From NCBI GenBank assembly GCA_964472385.1, contig CAYYLT010000046.1:1-15568 (forward strand): 15,568 nt of DNA, given 5' to 3'. Position 1 is the stretch's first letter, and every line of letters begins with the position of its first letter. The notes beneath the pieces were generated by a model. It worked only from the letters and a program-made list of their open reading frames with translations, did not search any database and was not told the origin of the DNA. Below, one piece after another: positions 1 to 7,765 of this stretch. The stretch is from JAGXLC01 sp964472385 (GTDB taxonomy: Bacteria; Bacteroidota; Bacteroidia; Bacteroidales; UBA12077). A program made the position numbers and the translations under genes.

Positions 1-126
1 ATAAAACACATCGTTTTTTACATATCCACTTAGTTGGATGCCCAAATCCGGATTTTCCTTTTGTGCATGCACGCTTGACATTAAAATGAATGTCATGTAA
101 AAGGTTGCAAAAAAATTTTTTTTCAT
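1..126 (-). CDS. Exported protein, N-terminal fragment (possible outer-membrane barrel), cut by window edge
   Basis: An open frame starts at ATG 126 and runs off the left edge after 42 codons. The first 21 or so residues form a typical signal peptide: MKKNFF, then a hydrophobic stretch, then SSVHA before a Gln that is the likely mature N terminus. The mature part begins with QKENPD and continues with a segment containing LSGYVKNDVFY, which resembles the first beta-strand of Bacteroidota outer-membrane porin-like proteins; this family call is an inference from a short stretch. The start lies only 4 bases after the stop of the upstream hybrid kinase, so the two are almost certainly co-transcribed and perhaps translationally coupled. 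The C terminus and true function cannot be seen. Confidence 0.72.
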   Translation of the reverse strand, partial: MKKNFFATFYMTFILMSSVHAQKENPDLGIQLSGYVKNDVFY

Positions 127-130
127 GGTT

Positions 131-2224
131 TTATTGTTTAATGTATTTATTGATAATAGCCAGTAAGTCATTTAATTCAACAGGTTTTGAGATATAATCA
201 CTGGCTCCTGCCCGTCTGCATTTTATACGGTCTTCACCCATTGCCCGGGCAGTTTGAGCGATAATGGGTATCTTATGGTTGGTCTTTCTTATTTTTCGGG
301 TTACCTCCAAACCATTCATATCAGGTAGCCGGATATCCATGAGAATGAGATCTACCGATCCATTTGTACTTATTGCCTGTAAGGCTTGTTGTCCTGTAGC
401 AGCAACCCTGAGATCAACCTGCGTTGAAAACAGGGCTTCTTGCATATATTCCTGACTTGTCGGATCATCTTCCACCAGCAATATGGTTTTTCCTTCCCAT
501 TTATAGGTTTGATAGTTCCCGGCCGTCCCCTCATCCGTATTTACAGAATCTACAGGACGATAGGGTAAGGTAAAATAAAAGCAGGATCCCTGATTCACTT
601 TGGATTCCACCCAGATATCACCTCCCATCAACTTTACCAGATTTTTCGAAATGGTAAGTCCCAGACCGGTACCTTCATAATTTCTGCTGAGGGATTCGTC
701 ACCCTGTCGAAACCGTTTGAATATTTCCTGATGTTTGTTTTCCGGGATACCGATGCCTGTATCTTTAACGTAAAATATGATATAGTGCTTATTTTTGAAG
801 GAATACCCCATTTTGATGTATCCTTCATCAGTAAATTTCAATGCATTGCTCAGCAAATTCTCAAGAATTTGAATCAGCCTTTTGCTGTCGCCATAAATAT
901 ACAGCGGTTCTTTTTGTACATTGTTTTTCAGCAATAATTGAATATTTGATTTATTTAGCTTCTTCAATGCTTCTTGTTTTTCCTGGAAGAGATTGTATAG
1001 CAATAAAGTCAAGTTAATTTCTTCATCCTGAATATCCAGTTGGTTGGCTTCAATTTTTGAAATGTCAATGATATCGTTAATGATTTGCATCAGATGTTTT
1101 GTTCTGGAATAGATAATATTGAGAAAATCTTTCTGTTGTCCCTTATTAACTTCCTTTTCCTTCAATATCTGGGTGAAACCCATGATACCGTTCATGGGTG
1201 TCCGTATTTCATGGCTCATGTTGGCCAGAAAGGATGATTTGAGGCGGTCGCTTTCTTCAGCTTTTTCTTTGGCTGCGATTAACTCCTGATTGATGACCCG
1301 AAGCTCCTCTTCAATCTGTTTGCGCCCGGTAATATCCATGATACTTACCATCACCATGGGTTCTTCTTCCATCCGGAGTAAGGAGGTTGATACGAGGAAG
1401 GTCAATATTTTTTCTTTACCGTCAATGATGAAAGGGAGATTGGCTTCATACATTTTGTGGGGATTTCCTGTTCGGAAGGTATCCAGCACCTTATTGCGGA
1501 TGGTACATTCAGCGCAGTATGGTCCATATCCGCACCCTTTGGGGTCGTCAAGATGATGAAGGCAGCGCAAGGCTTCCCCGGCCGGCAGACCGGATAGCCC
1601 GGCTATTGATGCATTGGCAAATTGCGCTCCGAAGTCATTGATTTTTCGGATCTTCCTTTCATTATCCAGAAGCATCATGATAAGGGGTGCATGCTGATAT
1701 ATGGCCGACAGTTCCTGCTCATTTTTTTTTATTTTTTCCTGGGCTATTCTTTCAGCATTTTCAGCATGTTTTTTGGAATACTCCAGGGCTTTTTCAGAAC
1801 ACCTCTGGGTGGTGATCTCCCTGCCAATTTCCAGAATGCCGGTTAGTTGATGATGCCGGTTAAATACCGGGTACCCTTCTATAAACCAGTATCTGTTATC
1901 CGGCGTGACTATTTCTCCCGAGGCATATTGACGGGTTTGTTTTACATATTTCAACGGGCATTCAGTGCATTCTTTATCTTGCCAGTTCCAGAACTGGTAA
2001 CAGGGCTTTCCGATCATTTCTTCGTAGCTGAGCTGGACTGATTCGAGGGCTGTTTTGTTCACCCAGATCAGTTTGTAATCAAGATCCTGGTAAGCCATCA
2101 GATCATTGGTAACATCCAGAATAAAATATTTCTCACGGTCTTTTTGCCGGAGATCTTTAATTTCATCTTCAAAAAGGGTAACGCGCTTATTCAGGGTCTC
2201 ATAGTATGGCTTGTCCTTTTTCAT
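131..2224 (-). CDS. Hybrid sensor histidine kinase, PAS-PAS-HisKA-HATPase-REC
   Basis: A 697-residue cytoplasmic hybrid kinase with no membrane segment. After a short coiled coil come PAS 1 (about 33-140), a helical linker, PAS 2 (about 172-302), HisKA with the phospho-accepting His338 in SHEIRTP, the catalytic domain with N-box Asn460, G1 box DTGIGIP (488-494) and G2 box GTGLGL (518-523), and a C-terminal receiver (about 578-697) with acidic pair Glu585/Asp586, phospho-acceptor Asp630, Thr658 and Lys680. All catalytic residues are present. Both PAS domains carry cysteine clusters: Cys75, Cys86 and Cys89 in the first, and Cys221, Cys231, Cys237 and Cys240 in the second. These could bind a metal or respond to redox state, but no ligand is shown. 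It follows the receiver-PAS kinase by 11 bases and precedes an exported protein by 4. The output of the terminal receiver is unknown; no phosphotransfer protein is encoded here. Confidence 0.95.
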   Translation of the reverse strand: MKKDKPYYETLNKRVTLFEDEIKDLRQKDREKYFILDVTNDLMAYQDLDYKLIWVNKTALESVQLSYEEMIGKPCYQFWNWQDKECTECPLKYVKQTRQYASGEIVTPDNRYWFIEGYPVFNRHHQLTGILEIGREITTQRCSEKALEYSKKHAENAERIAQEKIKKNEQELSAIYQHAPLIMMLLDNERKIRKINDFGAQFANASIAGLSGLPAGEALRCLHHLDDPKGCGYGPYCAECTIRNKVLDTFRTGNPHKMYEANLPFIIDGKEKILTFLVSTSLLRMEEEPMVMVSIMDITGRKQIEEELRVINQELIAAKEKAEESDRLKSSFLANMSHEIRTPMNGIMGFTQILKEKEVNKGQQKDFLNIIYSRTKHLMQIINDIIDISKIEANQLDIQDEEINLTLLLYNLFQEKQEALKKLNKSNIQLLLKNNVQKEPLYIYGDSKRLIQILENLLSNALKFTDEGYIKMGYSFKNKHYIIFYVKDTGIGIPENKHQEIFKRFRQGDESLSRNYEGTGLGLTISKNLVKLMGGDIWVESKVNQGSCFYFTLPYRPVDSVNTDEGTAGNYQTYKWEGKTILLVEDDPTSQEYMQEALFSTQVDLRVAATGQQALQAISTNGSVDLILMDIRLPDMNGLEVTRKIRKTNHKIPIIAQTARAMGEDRIKCRRAGASDYISKPVELNDLLAIINKYIKQ

Positions 2225-2235
2225 GGGTTATACAT

Positions 2236-4089
2236 TTATGATTCCTCAGAGACAGTATTTTTTAGCGGCAGTGTAAAGAAAAAGCGCGATCCCTGACCAG
2301 GATGGCTTTGCACCCAAATTTTTTCACCATGTTTATCCAGTAATTCTTTGCACAGGATGAGCCCTATTCCTGTCCCCTTTTCTCCTGATAACCCACGCGA
2401 GCTTTCACCTCCTTCAAAGCTGAACAATTTCTGTTGTTTTTCATGACGCATGCCAACTCCATTGTCCGCAATTTCAACGATGCATTTATCCAGGGAATAT
2501 CTGGCATTGATGGTTATTTTACCATTTTTGGGCGTGTATTTCAGGGCATTCGACAATAAATTCCGAAATACTGTTCGAATCAGTTGGTTATCAGCAAAAA
2601 CCATTATTGATTCGGGTATATGGCTTTCTATTTGTATATTGTTGGTGTTGGCTTTGCTATGAAACATATCTATCGTGCGGTCCAACAAATCATTCAAATA
2701 AAATGCCTCAGGGTTCAAGCTATTGCTATTCCGCTGCAATCCCGACCATAAGAGCAGGTTTTCCAGTAATCCGTTCAGGGTAGTGGCGGAATGATAGACA
2801 TGCTCATGAAAATTGTTCATTTTTTCCCTGCTGTAATGGTGTTTGTATTTGATCAGCAATTCGGTAAATCCCATAATTTCAGAAACAGGAGTTCTCAGAT
2901 CATGTCCAATGATAGAGAACAGTCTGTTTTTCATGGCATTTAATTCCCGAAGTTTGATTTCTGCTTCTTTCCGCTCTGTAATATCTATAATGACGCCAAT
3001 GGTACCGATGACACGGTTATGGATGTCTCTGAAAGGTGAACCATATACGAGCAGATGAATATTTGATCCGTCTTTTTTGTGCAACATGGTTTCGTATATG
3101 CTGCTGACATTGTTTTTTCTTTTGGTTGTTTCTGCTTTGAAGTTATTGAAATTTTGATTTGTTGACAGTTGGGATAAATTCATTCCCTGCAATTCATCCT
3201 TTGAATAGCCCAGTATTCTGGCGAAGGTGTCATTGGTAAATATCAGTTTTTCTTCCAGATCTACCATTCCTATACCTGCAATGGCATTTTCGACCAGTTT
3301 TTCGTATTTTTCTTTTTGTTCTGTGAGCTTTTCCAGGGTTTCTTTCCATTGGGTTATATCCCTTACAATACCCTGAATAAGTTTTTCTTCCGGGTCAAAG
3401 ATTCTTGCACTGATCTCTACATAAATGGTTTTGCCTGCTTTTGTTTTCAAGCTGGATTCAAACCGGTAATGCCCCCTTTGCATTGTTTTTTTTATGTTTT
3501 GCTCAATACGGGGCAATTCTGATGCGGGATGTAAGCATCGAATGTTCTGTTCCAGCAATTGTTTTTTTTCGTAACCCAATAAATGGATTGCACGCAAATT
3601 GACATCAAGAATTTGGCCCTGGCCATTGTAGATAAAAATGGCATCATTTGACTCCTCAAATAAGCTTCTGTATTTTTTCTCCCTTTTTTCAAGTTCTCTT
3701 TTTAATTGCTTTTGCTCGGTGATCAGTTCCCATTGGCGAAGTGATTGGTTGATCATGCCGGGTAATCCGGAGATATTTTCAGGGAGTTTGACCATGTAAT
3801 CCAGTGCGCCATCCTTCATAGCATCAACCGCAAGATCTTCGTCGCCGTAGGCCGTCATCAATATGATGGGGCATTGCGTGTTTCCGTATCTTAGGATTTC
3901 TTTGCCCTGACCATCCGGCAGATGATTATCGATCAATACGATATCGGGCCGGTTGTGATGCATTAATTGCTTGGCTTTTGTCAGTGTATTGGTTGTCAGG
4001 ATATGATATTGATTTTCGTATCCACGGAAAGCCTCTTTGACTTTCTCCAGATGCAAAGGCTCATCCTCAACAATTAGTAAGGTTTTCAT
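2236..4089 (-). CDS. Receiver-PAS-PAS sensor histidine kinase
   Basis: Numbered from ATG 4089, this is a 617-residue soluble protein. It has an N-terminal receiver (about 1-118; Glu8/Asp9, phospho-acceptor Asp54, Thr79, Lys101), a coiled linker, PAS 1 (about 137-250), PAS 2 (about 261-374), HisKA with His396 in GHDLRTP, and a catalytic domain with Asn514, G1 box DNGVGM (542-547) and G2 box GTGIGL (572-577). A receiver in front of a kinase usually means the kinase is controlled by another phosphodonor. The frame is open upstream to GTG 4167, but ATG 4089 is chosen because the receiver fold begins directly at MKTLLIVEDEP and because a strong stem-loop fills the sequence upstream. Neither start has a clear Shine-Dalgarno site. 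It lies between the chemoreceptor gene and the second kinase, so it may take its signal from, or pass it to, either. Confidence 0.93.
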   Translation of the reverse strand: MKTLLIVEDEPLHLEKVKEAFRGYENQYHILTTNTLTKAKQLMHHNRPDIVLIDNHLPDGQGKEILRYGNTQCPIILMTAYGDEDLAVDAMKDGALDYMVKLPENISGLPGMINQSLRQWELITEQKQLKRELEKREKKYRSLFEESNDAIFIYNGQGQILDVNLRAIHLLGYEKKQLLEQNIRCLHPASELPRIEQNIKKTMQRGHYRFESSLKTKAGKTIYVEISARIFDPEEKLIQGIVRDITQWKETLEKLTEQKEKYEKLVENAIAGIGMVDLEEKLIFTNDTFARILGYSKDELQGMNLSQLSTNQNFNNFKAETTKRKNNVSSIYETMLHKKDGSNIHLLVYGSPFRDIHNRVIGTIGVIIDITERKEAEIKLRELNAMKNRLFSIIGHDLRTPVSEIMGFTELLIKYKHHYSREKMNNFHEHVYHSATTLNGLLENLLLWSGLQRNSNSLNPEAFYLNDLLDRTIDMFHSKANTNNIQIESHIPESIMVFADNQLIRTVFRNLLSNALKYTPKNGKITINARYSLDKCIVEIADNGVGMRHEKQQKLFSFEGGESSRGLSGEKGTGIGLILCKELLDKHGEKIWVQSHPGQGSRFFFTLPLKNTVSEES

Positions 4090-4110
4090 AGCATATAACA
4101 AGGGAAATGA

Positions 4111-4136
4111 AGCCAGAGCATTTTCATGCTCCGGCT
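4111..4136 (-). promoter_or_regulatory. Intercistronic stem-loop with GAAA loop
   Basis: On the minus strand, arms AGCCGGAGCAT and ATGCTCTGGCT pair over 11 positions with one mismatch and enclose a 4-base GAAA loop, a GNRA-type tetraloop. It lies between the chemoreceptor stop (4184) and ATG 4089 of the kinase. No T-run follows, so it is not a standard intrinsic terminator. It could be a processing or mRNA-stability element that sets different expression for receptor and kinase. If translation began at GTG 4167 the same bases would be coding, so the structure also bears on the start choice. Confidence 0.55.
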
Positions 4137-4183
4137 CCGTATAAAACATACAATATGTCTTTTTCACCTAATTTCTAAAAGAT

Positions 4184-6280
4184 TTAGTATTTTTCATAAT
4201 CGTTATCCTTTGGTTCATGGCTGTACATTTTCAGGTCAATACCGGTTTTACCGGCTTCTTCCTGTTGGCCGGAAGCTTTCGGGGATTGATTTTGTTGTTT
4301 GGATTGAACCATACTTTTTCCCTGTCCGTTTCCGCCTTGCTGCTGATTTTGGAATTTGGCAGTTTTTGCATTTTGTGCAAAAGAAAAGGTACGCTCTTCA
4401 CCGATCTTAAAGAAAGCAATGAGCTGTTTGAGTTGTTCGGCCTGACTGGATAATTCTTCAGAGCTGGTTGCCAGTTCTTCGGAAGAAGCAGCATTTTGTT
4501 GGGTGACCTGGTTTAACTGTTGTATGGCACTGTTCACCTGTTCTGCTCCATTGTTCATTTCACTGCTGGCAGCGGTGATCTCCTGCACCAACTGAGAAGT
4601 TTTTTCAATTTCCGGAACAATTTCTTCCAGCTGCTTACCAGCTTGCTCTGAGATGCCCACCCCAGATTTGGATTTCTCGTCAATTTCACTGGCAGCTTCG
4701 GCACTTCTTTCAGCCAATTTGCGTACTTCCGAAGCGACAACGGCAAAACCCTTGCCGTGTTCTCCGGCTCTGGCAGCTTCCACTGCAGCATTCAATGCAA
4801 GAATGTTGGTTTGGAAAGCAATGTCATTGATGATCGAAATTTTATCGGCAATCTCTTTCATTGATTCCACGGAGTTCTGGGTGGCTTCATTTCCTTTACT
4901 AATGCTTTCCGATGCTTTAGCCGAGATTTTTTCAGTTTGTTGTGCATTTTCAGTATTTTGCTGAATATTGGAAGTCATTTGTTCCATGGATGAGGATACT
5001 TCCTCGGCAGATGATGCTTGTTCGCTGGCTCCCTGCGACATTTCCTGGGAGTTAGAGCTCATCTGTTGACTTGCAGAGGCAATGTTATCTGCACCCGAAC
5101 GAATGTTGCCGACAATTTCTTTCAGTTTATCGGCCATAGTTCTCAATGAATTTGCCAATACCCCAATTTCATCTTTTTGATCCACATTAACTGAAGCAGT
5201 CAGATCCCCATTGCTGATTTTTTCTGCAAAGGATACGCCTTTATTGATGGGTATAATGATTCCCCGTGCAATGATGTATGCCAGCAAAATACCTGCTATG
5301 GTTGCGATGATGCTGAACACAATAACCCCGTTCTGGGTATTGTCTGCTTCCTGTAGCATAGCTTCGTCAGTCATGATATAATCGGCGCTGGATTCAACGA
5401 TTTCATCAAATAAACTGCCTACTTCACCAAGATGGGCCATGGTTTCCTCCTCGTAGATCTGGTTGGCCTTTTGCATTCCTTCCAGATTCCTGTCATTCCA
5501 TGCAATGACCTTGTCGATATGATCCAGCACTTCATAAGCTGTTGGTTTGGTTACATTCATATAGTAATTCTTCCCCTGATCGATGTTGTTATTTTGAAAA
5601 TGTTTTTCAACGGTCAGCACGCTTTGGTGAAGTTTGTTGTGTGGTTCTTCCACTTCGTTCAACAAACGGGCAAATTCCGGATGTTCACGTTTCATCTGTT
5701 GTACTTCATCGGAATAGAACCACTTGCCAAAGTTACATTTGTGGGGATCCGTTTCCACATCAATGCTATTGACTTGCTGATTGCGAACCAGCACATCTTT
5801 TACTGTATGGGCCCACGCCAGATGGTCGGTTTTTGCTTCCCTAAGTTGGGCGCTAAGCTGACGGTCGGCCTGAACAAAGACATCGGATATTTTGATGGCG
5901 GATTCGTGCAATTTTCGATGCGGTTCTTCTATTTCATCGAACAAGTGTTTCAGCTCCGGTGCAAGTTCTTCGGCATGCTTCCTGCCTTCCCCGTAATACC
6001 ACTGGCCGAAAGCACATTTATGGGGGTCGGTTTCTACATGCAGGGTTGTAGTTTGGTTATCGGTAAGCAGTTTGCTCACATCCTGTGCCCATTGTAAGTG
6101 CTGCACATATTTGGTTTCCATTTCAGTGCGGAGCTTATTGCCTTCAATCACTTCACCCGCATTGCCAACAATACCTCCTATGCCGTGTATTGCCCAGTAG
6201 GCAACCAGAATAAGCAGGGCTATGACCAGCCCGAAGGCCACAACAAATTTGCGTCCTAGTTTAAGATCTTTCCATTTCAT
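4184..6280 (-). CDS. Transmembrane methyl-accepting chemotaxis protein with tandem CZB sensor domains
   Basis: A 698-residue chemoreceptor. Membrane helix 1 spans about 11-30 after a basic N terminus, and helix 2 spans about 317-340, so residues 31-316 should face the periplasm. This region holds two CZB-type zinc-binding repeats with the His-Cys-His-His ligand pattern: His61, Cys89, His121 and His125 in the first; His153, Cys182, His214 and His218 in the second. Each has the FGxW signature after the Cys and a Trp three residues after the first His. HAMP (about 340-392) and the cytoplasmic signalling hairpin follow, with its tip near 480-515 (AFQTNILALNAAVEAARAGE). The C terminus is a Gln-rich tail (about 636-698) without the NWETF-type CheR-docking pentapeptide. 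The gene follows cheW by 51 bases. In known CZB proteins the Zn-Cys site reports zinc or oxidants such as hypochlorite; the ligand here is not known. Confidence 0.95.
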   Translation of the reverse strand: MKWKDLKLGRKFVVAFGLVIALLILVAYWAIHGIGGIVGNAGEVIEGNKLRTEMETKYVQHLQWAQDVSKLLTDNQTTTLHVETDPHKCAFGQWYYGEGRKHAEELAPELKHLFDEIEEPHRKLHESAIKISDVFVQADRQLSAQLREAKTDHLAWAHTVKDVLVRNQQVNSIDVETDPHKCNFGKWFYSDEVQQMKREHPEFARLLNEVEEPHNKLHQSVLTVEKHFQNNNIDQGKNYYMNVTKPTAYEVLDHIDKVIAWNDRNLEGMQKANQIYEEETMAHLGEVGSLFDEIVESSADYIMTDEAMLQEADNTQNGVIVFSIIATIAGILLAYIIARGIIIPINKGVSFAEKISNGDLTASVNVDQKDEIGVLANSLRTMADKLKEIVGNIRSGADNIASASQQMSSNSQEMSQGASEQASSAEEVSSSMEQMTSNIQQNTENAQQTEKISAKASESISKGNEATQNSVESMKEIADKISIINDIAFQTNILALNAAVEAARAGEHGKGFAVVASEVRKLAERSAEAASEIDEKSKSGVGISEQAGKQLEEIVPEIEKTSQLVQEITAASSEMNNGAEQVNSAIQQLNQVTQQNAASSEELATSSEELSSQAEQLKQLIAFFKIGEERTFSFAQNAKTAKFQNQQQGGNGQGKSMVQSKQQNQSPKASGQQEEAGKTGIDLKMYSHEPKDNDYEKY

Positions 6281-6331
6281 GGTGATAAAATTTGGTTTTG
6301 ATTTGAATAGTTATAATATGATAAATACCGG

Positions 6332-6829
6332 TTAAGCAGTGGTTTCCTGTTTTGTTTGATCGGCAAGATCGGCAATCTCCTTAGAGCTCAATACTTTTTG
6401 CATGTCCAGAAGCATGATAAACTCTTCATCCTCCTTGGCCATACCATAAATAAATTCTGACCGGTATTGATTACCCAGGCTCGGAGGTGGTTCTATTTGA
6501 TCTTCCTCAATCTCAATTACCGAAACCACTTCATCCACGATAGATCCGATATGCACTGTTTCTCCGTCCAGTTCCAGATCCATCACCACAATGCAGGTGT
6601 TGTTTGTGTAATCTGTTTCAGGCAACCCGAATTTAATCCGGGTGTCGATAACAGGCAATACCATACCCCTGAGATTGATCACTCCCTTCATGTAATCCGG
6701 AGTTTTGGGTACACCTGTTATTTTTGTCATCTCCAGGATATTCAGTACCTGGCTGACATGTGCTCCAAATACTTCATCCCCCAGTTTAAAAGTTAGATAA
6801 GAATTTGATTCTTCTTTGTTCTCTTTCAT
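6332..6829 (-). CDS. cheW: CheW chemotaxis adaptor protein
   Basis: A 165-residue CheW-type SH3-like adaptor covering the full family length. The typical signature appears at 49-64: GVINLRG, then VLPVIDTR, with later strands VHIGSIVDEV (92-101) and the C-terminal MLLDMQKVL (139-147). CheW links chemoreceptor hairpins to the kinase CheA at the inner membrane; no CheA is encoded in this window. It sits between a CheY-like receiver and the CZB chemoreceptor, its expected partner. It has a strong Shine-Dalgarno site, unusual for this sequence, placed between the upstream stop and its ATG. Confidence 0.96.
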   Translation of the reverse strand: MKENKEESNSYLTFKLGDEVFGAHVSQVLNILEMTKITGVPKTPDYMKGVINLRGMVLPVIDTRIKFGLPETDYTNNTCIVVMDLELDGETVHIGSIVDEVVSVIEIEEDQIEPPPSLGNQYRSEFIYGMAKEDEEFIMLLDMQKVLSSKEIADLADQTKQETTA

Positions 6830-6833
6830 ATTT

Positions 6834-6840
6834 ACCTCCT
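6834..6840 (-). promoter_or_regulatory. Strong Shine-Dalgarno site for cheW
   Basis: The minus strand reads AGGAGGT four bases before the cheW ATG. It begins just after the stop of the upstream receiver gene (6843), which suits reinitiation or coupled translation. The other genes in this window, including nqrA and the chemoreceptor, lack such a site, so cheW may be translated at an unusually high rate for this genome. Confidence 0.7.
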
Positions 6841-6842
6841 GT

Positions 6843-7223
6843 TTAATAAATTGATTTCATTATATTGGCTATCTTGTTCAGCAAATCCTGAATATTGAAA
6901 GGCTTTACCAGAAAATCGTCAGCGCCTTCCTGCAGAGCCCGCTGGATGTTTTGCATGTCGCTTTTTACAGAAAAGGCAATGACAGGAACAGAAGCATATT
7001 TGAGATGGCTTTTGAGCTGTTTAAGTAACTCCAGGCCATTAATATCCCATTGATTAACATCCATTAATACCAGATCGTATTGGGTTTTTTGTAAAAGGGA
7101 GAACGCTTCATCTTTATGGTTAGCCAGATTACAGACATATCCCTCATCCTTTATTATGCTGTGCAGGAGCAATGAATGTATTGTTGTATGATCAATCAGT
7201 AAAATTCTTCTGTTGTTGTTCAT
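6843..7223 (-). CDS. CheY-like single-domain response regulator with altered acidic pair
   Basis: A 126-residue stand-alone receiver with no output domain. The phospho-acceptor is Asp55 (in VLMDVN), with Ser85 at the switch Ser/Thr position and Lys107 in LVKPF. The Mg2+-binding acidic pair, normally two acidic residues, is Asp11-His12 here, so metal binding may be weakened or changed. It is first in the minus-strand signalling cluster, 13 bases before cheW, and could be a CheY-like output or a phosphate sink. Similar single receivers also act in gliding or adhesion pathways, so chemotaxis proper is not shown. Upstream is an intergenic stretch of more than 500 bases that may contain a long leader. 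Confidence 0.9.
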   Translation of the reverse strand: MNNNRRILLIDHTTIHSLLLHSIIKDEGYVCNLANHKDEAFSLLQKTQYDLVLMDVNQWDINGLELLKQLKSHLKYASVPVIAFSVKSDMQNIQRALQEGADDFLVKPFNIQDLLNKIANIMKSIY

Positions 7224-7652
7224 ATTATATATGATAATCTAAGCTAAGATACGTAGCCGCGCATTTTATGAATAGGGTATATTCACCTGAATTTGGAACC
7301 AGGTATATTTACTTGCTTAAAGGCTCTTCAGGTATTAAGGCATTTATTAGCAGCAATTTGTTAGATATTAAGGTATTTTTATCTTTAAACACCATCAAAA
7401 TGGCTTAATGGGTTTTAAATAATTCAAAATTAGCACGTAAGATTATTTAGCCGTTCGGTATGTAACTTGTTGTGTCTAGAGGGGAATATGATGTGAGGCT
7501 GTTATTTCATGGATTGAACCATCCTAAGTAGAAATACGCATTTATAAAAAGATAAGCGGGTAAAAACACCTAAAAAGCTGTTGTATTAAAGGTAGTTTTT
7601 TTTGGTGCGAAATATTCAGGAAAATTCAGATTGGCACGCGCAAAAAAATGAA

Positions 7653-7685
7653 CAAAAATATAAATGATTGAACACAATAATCAAA
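7653..7685 (-). promoter_or_regulatory. Candidate Bacteroidota promoter for the signalling operon
   Basis: On the minus strand a TTTG (-33 box, plus-strand CAAA at 7682-7685) is followed after 21 bases by TATTTTTG (-7 box, 7653-7660), matching TAnnTTTG. Spacing is within the usual 17-23 range. Transcription would begin near 7647 and make a leader of about 420 bases before the cheY-like ATG. Such motifs arise by chance in AT-rich DNA. A second -7 match, TAATTTTG at 7425-7432, lacks a -33 box. Confidence 0.35.
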
Positions 7686-7715
7686 GTGCTGTTATTCTGT
7701 TATTTAAAAATATTT

Positions 7716-7745
7716 ATTCATTTTTTATGCATAATGCAGGTTAAA
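7716..7745 (+). repeat. Intergenic repeat element, copy A
   Basis: A T-run followed by a GCATAAT-N-CAGGTTA core. The 26-base core (7721-7746) matches copy B (8356-8381) at 23 of 26 positions, and copy C (9431-9458) also shares the ATTCATTTTTT lead-in, with a 2-base gap. It lies 20 bases past the stop of the four-cysteine gene and about 30 bases upstream of the candidate promoter of the signalling operon. Confidence 0.55.
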
Positions 7746-7765
7746 TTTGTTGAGCAGTATAATAT

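Larger units (their letters stand above)
7224..7765. other. AT-rich intergenic region, possible long leader of the signalling operon
   Basis: No convincing gene is seen in 542 bases between the cheY-like start and the stop of the four-cysteine protein gene. It contains a candidate minus-strand promoter (7653-7685), copy A of an intergenic repeat (7716-7745), and a short imperfect direct repeat, 14 of 17 matching, at 7331-7347 and 7364-7380. A weak inverted repeat (about 7567-7606) pairs CACCTAAAAA with TTTTTTGGTG around a 20-base loop; I give it little weight. Confidence 0.6.

Noticed and set aside
4090..4167. N-terminal extension of the receiver-PAS kinase from GTG 4167
   Set aside because: The 26 extra residues show no domain, precede the natural receiver start, and overlap a strong stem-loop; ATG 4089 is preferred, though not proved.
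5432..6097. 221-codon plus-strand frame within the chemoreceptor gene
   Set aside because: It lies opposite the tandem CZB region, whose conserved residues make the minus strand the coding one; the hydrophobic, Cys- and Phe-rich translation is typical of an antisense shadow.
7631..7646. Sigma-54-like TTGGCACG motif
   Set aside because: The GG dinucleotide is not followed by GC at the required 10-base distance, and no plus-strand gene lies suitably downstream.
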